The notes below the pieces were generated by a model that was not told the DNA's origin, searched no databases, and saw only the letters and a program-made list of their open reading frames with translations. The position numbers and the translations under genes were made by a program. From Halobacillus sp. A5 (GTDB taxonomy: Bacteria > Bacillota > Bacilli > Bacillales > Halobacillaceae), in NCBI RefSeq assembly GCF_024189315.1, contig NZ_JAIZEO010000002.1, positions 558,001-622,000 of the forward strand: 64,000 bases of DNA, read 5' to 3'. Position 1 is the stretch's first letter, and each line of letters opens with the position of its first letter. This document shows positions 61,656 through 64,000 of the stretch, piece after piece.

Positions 61656-63121
61656 TGTTTGGAAGCAAAAAGAGAAAAAAACCGCAGAGAGACCCTCATA
61701 TTAACAAGCTGATCGAGATTGTCGGGGAGAAAGAAGTGCTTTATGAAGATGCTGACCTCCTGTCTTATGATTGTGATGGCTTCACAGTCCACAAAGCAAT
61801 GCCTAAGGCTGTTGTTTTTCCGGCAAATACAGAAGAAGTGGCTGCCATTGTCCGCTATTGTTCCACCAATAACATCCCTTTCCTTGCCCGTGGTGCAGGT
61901 ACGGGATTAAGCGGAGGGGCAATACCGCTGAACCGTGAAGTGATCATCAGTCTAGTGAAAATGAAGCATCTGCTCAGTGTCGATTACGAAAACCGGCAGG
62001 CTGTCGTACAGCCGGGCTTTGTCAATTTGAAATTGACCAATTCTATTTCGGACAAAGGGTATTATTACGCTCCCGATCCATCCAGTCAATATGTATGTAC
62101 GATCGGCGGAAATGTCGCGGAAAATGCGGGTGGAGCTCACTGCCTGAAATACGGGGTAACAACGAACCATATCCTTGGCCTTGAAGTCGTTCTGCCAAAT
62201 GGTGAGATTATTGAAATCAGCGAAGCAGGAGTTCCGGACAGCCCGGGATACGACGTGATGGGGCTGCTGACCGGATCTGAAGGGACACTTGGCGTCGTAA
62301 CAAAAATTACCGTGCGAATCTTGAAAAATCCAGAAGGAAAGCAGACCGTGCTCGCCTATTTTGACCATATCGAAGATGGCAGCCGCGCAGTGTCCGATAT
62401 CATTTCTGCCGGAATTGTACCTGCTGCACTGGAAATGATGGACAAGACGGCAATAGAAGGAGTGGAAGCAGGGGCTTATCCTGTCGGGCATCCTGATGAT
62501 ATTGAAGCGCTCCTGCTCATAGAAGTGGACGGAATTAAAGCCGGAATCAGTGAACAAATTGAAGAAATTCTCAACGTCTGCCGGGGACGTAATGTGAGAG
62601 AAGTGAAGGTAGCTGAAAGTGAAGAAGAACGGGGTCGTTGGTGGGCAAACCGCAAGACAGGCTTCGGAGCAATGGGGGCGATATCGCCCGATTACCTTGT
62701 CCAGGATGGTGTGATTCCGAGAAGCAGGCTTCCTGAAGTGCTGGAGAACATTTATGAGATCAGCAGAGAATCAGGATTAAGAATCGCAAATATCTTCCAC
62801 GCGGGAGATGGAAACCTTCATCCCTTAATTCTGTTTGATTCCCGCAAGCCCGGGGAGACAGAAAAAGCTTTAAAAGCAGGGACAGCCTGCTTAAAAGCCT
62901 GTTCCGATGTAGGAGGGTCAATTACTGGAGAGCACGGCGTCGGAATTGAGAAGAAGGAAGAAATGCGTTTTGTATTTACCGACGAAGAATTAGAAGCTCA
63001 AATCAAAATAAGGGAAGTGTTTAATCCAGACGACCTGCTGAATAAAGGGAAGCTTTTCCCTACGCCGAGCCGCTGTATGGATGTGAAGAAAATAGTGAAG
63101 GACACCGTGGCTGTCCAATAA
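61655..63121 (+). CDS. glcD: Glycolate oxidase catalytic subunit GlcD
   Basis: FAD-linked oxidase (VAO family). FAD loop PFLARGAGTGLSGGAIPLN, YAPDPSSQYVCTIGGNVAENAGGAHCLKYGVTTNH; C-terminal FAD-oxidase domain with NIFHAGDGNLHPLILFD and GGSITGEHGVGIEKKE. 488 residues. ATG 61655 overlaps the glcF stop (TGATG). With GlcE and GlcF it oxidises glycolate (or D-lactate-like hydroxy acids) to the keto form used by GlcB. Confidence 0.94.
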   Translation: MFGSKKRKKPQRDPHINKLIEIVGEKEVLYEDADLLSYDCDGFTVHKAMPKAVVFPANTEEVAAIVRYCSTNNIPFLARGAGTGLSGGAIPLNREVIISLVKMKHLLSVDYENRQAVVQPGFVNLKLTNSISDKGYYYAPDPSSQYVCTIGGNVAENAGGAHCLKYGVTTNHILGLEVVLPNGEIIEISEAGVPDSPGYDVMGLLTGSEGTLGVVTKITVRILKNPEGKQTVLAYFDHIEDGSRAVSDIISAGIVPAALEMMDKTAIEGVEAGAYPVGHPDDIEALLLIEVDGIKAGISEQIEEILNVCRGRNVREVKVAESEEERGRWWANRKTGFGAMGAISPDYLVQDGVIPRSRLPEVLENIYEISRESGLRIANIFHAGDGNLHPLILFDSRKPGETEKALKAGTACLKACSDVGGSITGEHGVGIEKKEEMRFVFTDEELEAQIKIREVFNPDDLLNKGKLFPTPSRCMDVKKIVKDTVAVQ

Positions 63122-63141
63122 TAGAAGGAGGAGTAAGTGGT

Positions 63142-63918
63142 ATGAAATTTGCCAGATTTGAATACAAAGGTGAAGTTCAATATGGAGTCGTAATTAAAGA
63201 CGACGTTAGTGTGGTTAAGGGAAATATTTATGGAGATTGGGATTACTCCGGGGAAGTGCTGCCTCTTGAACAGGTGGAGTTGTTAGCTCCCGTCAATCCA
63301 GAGAAGATACTCGGCATCGGAGCAAACTATGTAGGCAGTAAAGAGGAGAAGCCAGATCAATTACCCGAGATTCCGGTTTTCTTTTTCAAGCCTGCCTCCT
63401 CAGTTGTCGGTCCTGAAGCGGAAATTGTTATCCCGGAGGTAATTGATGAAGTCAAATTTGAGTCCGAATTGGCTGTAGTTATCGGGAAAGAAGCTAAAGA
63501 CATCGAAGAAGAAGAAGTATTGGATCATATTTTCGGTTATACGATAGGGAACGACGTAACAGCACCGCAGCTTTTCCACGAAAACGGGCATTGGACCTTA
63601 GGAAAGGCGTTTGATACTTTTACCCCGGTCGGTCCTTACATCGAAACAGACCTGGACCCCTCCAGCGTCTCAGTTAAAGCCGATATCAATGGAGTAGAAA
63701 CCCAGGACAGCCCCACTGATCTAATGATTGTCTCGCTGACATACATGGTTTCGTATTTATCGAAAGTGATGACACTAAAGCCGGGGGACTGTATCTTAAC
63801 AGGCAGTCCACTTGGAGCACACTTTGTCAAAGACCAGGACGTAATTGAATGTAAAATTGATGAAATCGGAACGTTGAAAAATAGAACCGTAAAGTCCTCA
63901 GTGTCTGTAAATTCCTAA
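63142..63918 (+). CDS. Fumarylacetoacetate hydrolase family protein
   Basis: FAH-fold enzyme. Metal-binding and catalytic signatures: ILGIGANYVGSKEE, FFFKPASSVVGPEAEIVIP, EVKFESELAVVIGKEAKDI (acidic metal ligands), GYTIGNDVTAPQLFHENGHWTLGKAFDTFTPVGPYI, LKPGDCILTGSPLGA. 258 residues. AGAAGGAGGAG precedes the ATG; 20 bases after glcD, so last gene of the glycolate operon. Related proteins decarboxylate or tautomerise oxaloacetate or hydrate 2-oxo acids; the role in glyoxylate metabolism is open. Confidence 0.88.
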   Translation: MKFARFEYKGEVQYGVVIKDDVSVVKGNIYGDWDYSGEVLPLEQVELLAPVNPEKILGIGANYVGSKEEKPDQLPEIPVFFFKPASSVVGPEAEIVIPEVIDEVKFESELAVVIGKEAKDIEEEEVLDHIFGYTIGNDVTAPQLFHENGHWTLGKAFDTFTPVGPYIETDLDPSSVSVKADINGVETQDSPTDLMIVSLTYMVSYLSKVMTLKPGDCILTGSPLGAHFVKDQDVIECKIDEIGTLKNRTVKSSVSVNS

Positions 63919-63961
63919 AGTAACTATCTTCACTCCCTGCTCATTCAGCGCTGTCTTCCTA

Positions 63962-63970
63962 TGCTATAAT
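63962..63970 (+). promoter_or_regulatory. Extended -10 promoter at the window end
   Basis: TGCTATAAT (extended -10) followed 10 bases later by GGGAGTGAGGTG, a ribosome site. A new plus-strand gene probably starts just beyond the window. Confidence 0.5.
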
Positions 63971-64000
63971 GAAGACAATTGGGAGTGAGGTGAGTTCTTT

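Noticed and set aside
1-64000. tRNA, rRNA, CRISPR arrays and prophage
   Set aside because: No TTCRANNC T-loops with cloverleaf partners, no regularly spaced perfect repeats with variable spacers of array size, and no phage structural genes were seen. The 20-bp CCCATAA array is not CRISPR-like: the repeats are only 7-9 bases and degenerate.

Overview
The window is a stretch of a Bacillota chromosome, most likely a moderately halophilic member of the Bacillaceae close to Halobacillus. Three things suggest this. The gene families are typical of bacilli: divergent HtrA/CssRS, a NiaR repressor, AmpS-type M29 peptidases, a riboflavin operon behind an FMN riboswitch, a TerC protein behind a yybP-ykoY riboswitch, and small SE1561 and SE1832 proteins. 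Strong Shine-Dalgarno sequences sit before nearly every gene and often decide non-ATG starts. The exported proteins (HtrA, the TRAP binding protein) are very acidic, as expected in salt. The genus is an inference. No tRNA, rRNA, CRISPR array or intact prophage was seen.

Layout. 1-7.9 kb: sucrose-6-phosphate hydrolase, NiaR, cardiolipin synthase, then the HtrA protease facing its secretion-stress two-component system CssRS, and an acyl-CoA thioesterase. 8-15.1 kb: Na+/alanine symporter, ABC-F ATPase, M29 aminopeptidase, phytoene-desaturase-like flavoprotein, and a 56-residue zinc-ribbon protein. 15.1-20 kb: debris, then kynurenine genes and RecQ on the minus strand. 20-25 kb: quinone oxidoreductase, then a three-gene circularly permuted ATP-grasp / alpha-E / transglutaminase module. 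25-33 kb: BrnQ, a CPA-type antiporter, a GNAT protein and a complete TRAP transporter. 33.1-33.9 kb: an inverted-repeat-bounded relic of an IS1182-family element. 34-39.5 kb: MFS and AI-2E transporters, a broken pepT, TerC with its Mn2+ riboswitch, and an OsmC protein. 39.7-43.9 kb (minus): an alpha-glucoside PTS operon. 44-48 kb: SOS-controlled Y-family polymerase, a macrodomain gene with a nonsense codon, and a drug/metabolite exporter with a divergent regulator. 48-52 kb: FMN riboswitch and ribD-ribE-ribBA-ribH. 52-54.7 kb: photolyase and a second AmpS paralogue. 54.8-63.9 kb: glycolate/glyoxylate operon.

How the genes work together. The last operon is a self-contained pathway: GlcD, GlcE and GlcF oxidise glycolate to glyoxylate and malate synthase G joins it to acetyl-CoA to give malate, apparently under a divergent LysR regulator, an internal GntR regulator and a CcpA-type site. 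The PTS operon imports and hydrolyses alpha-glucosides. The riboflavin operon makes lumazine and riboflavin under FMN feedback.

The most notable items for follow-up are: the ATP-grasp/alpha-E/transglutaminase module, a conserved but uncharacterised system; an array of six CCCATAA cores at an exact 20-bp period beside a 16-bp palindrome; IS1182-derived repeats that lie against terminator hairpins at several loci; an intrinsic terminator in the brnQ leader; two apparent non-standard start codons (ATT for the TRAP binding protein, CTG for the GntR regulator); and two recently broken genes (pepT, macrodomain).
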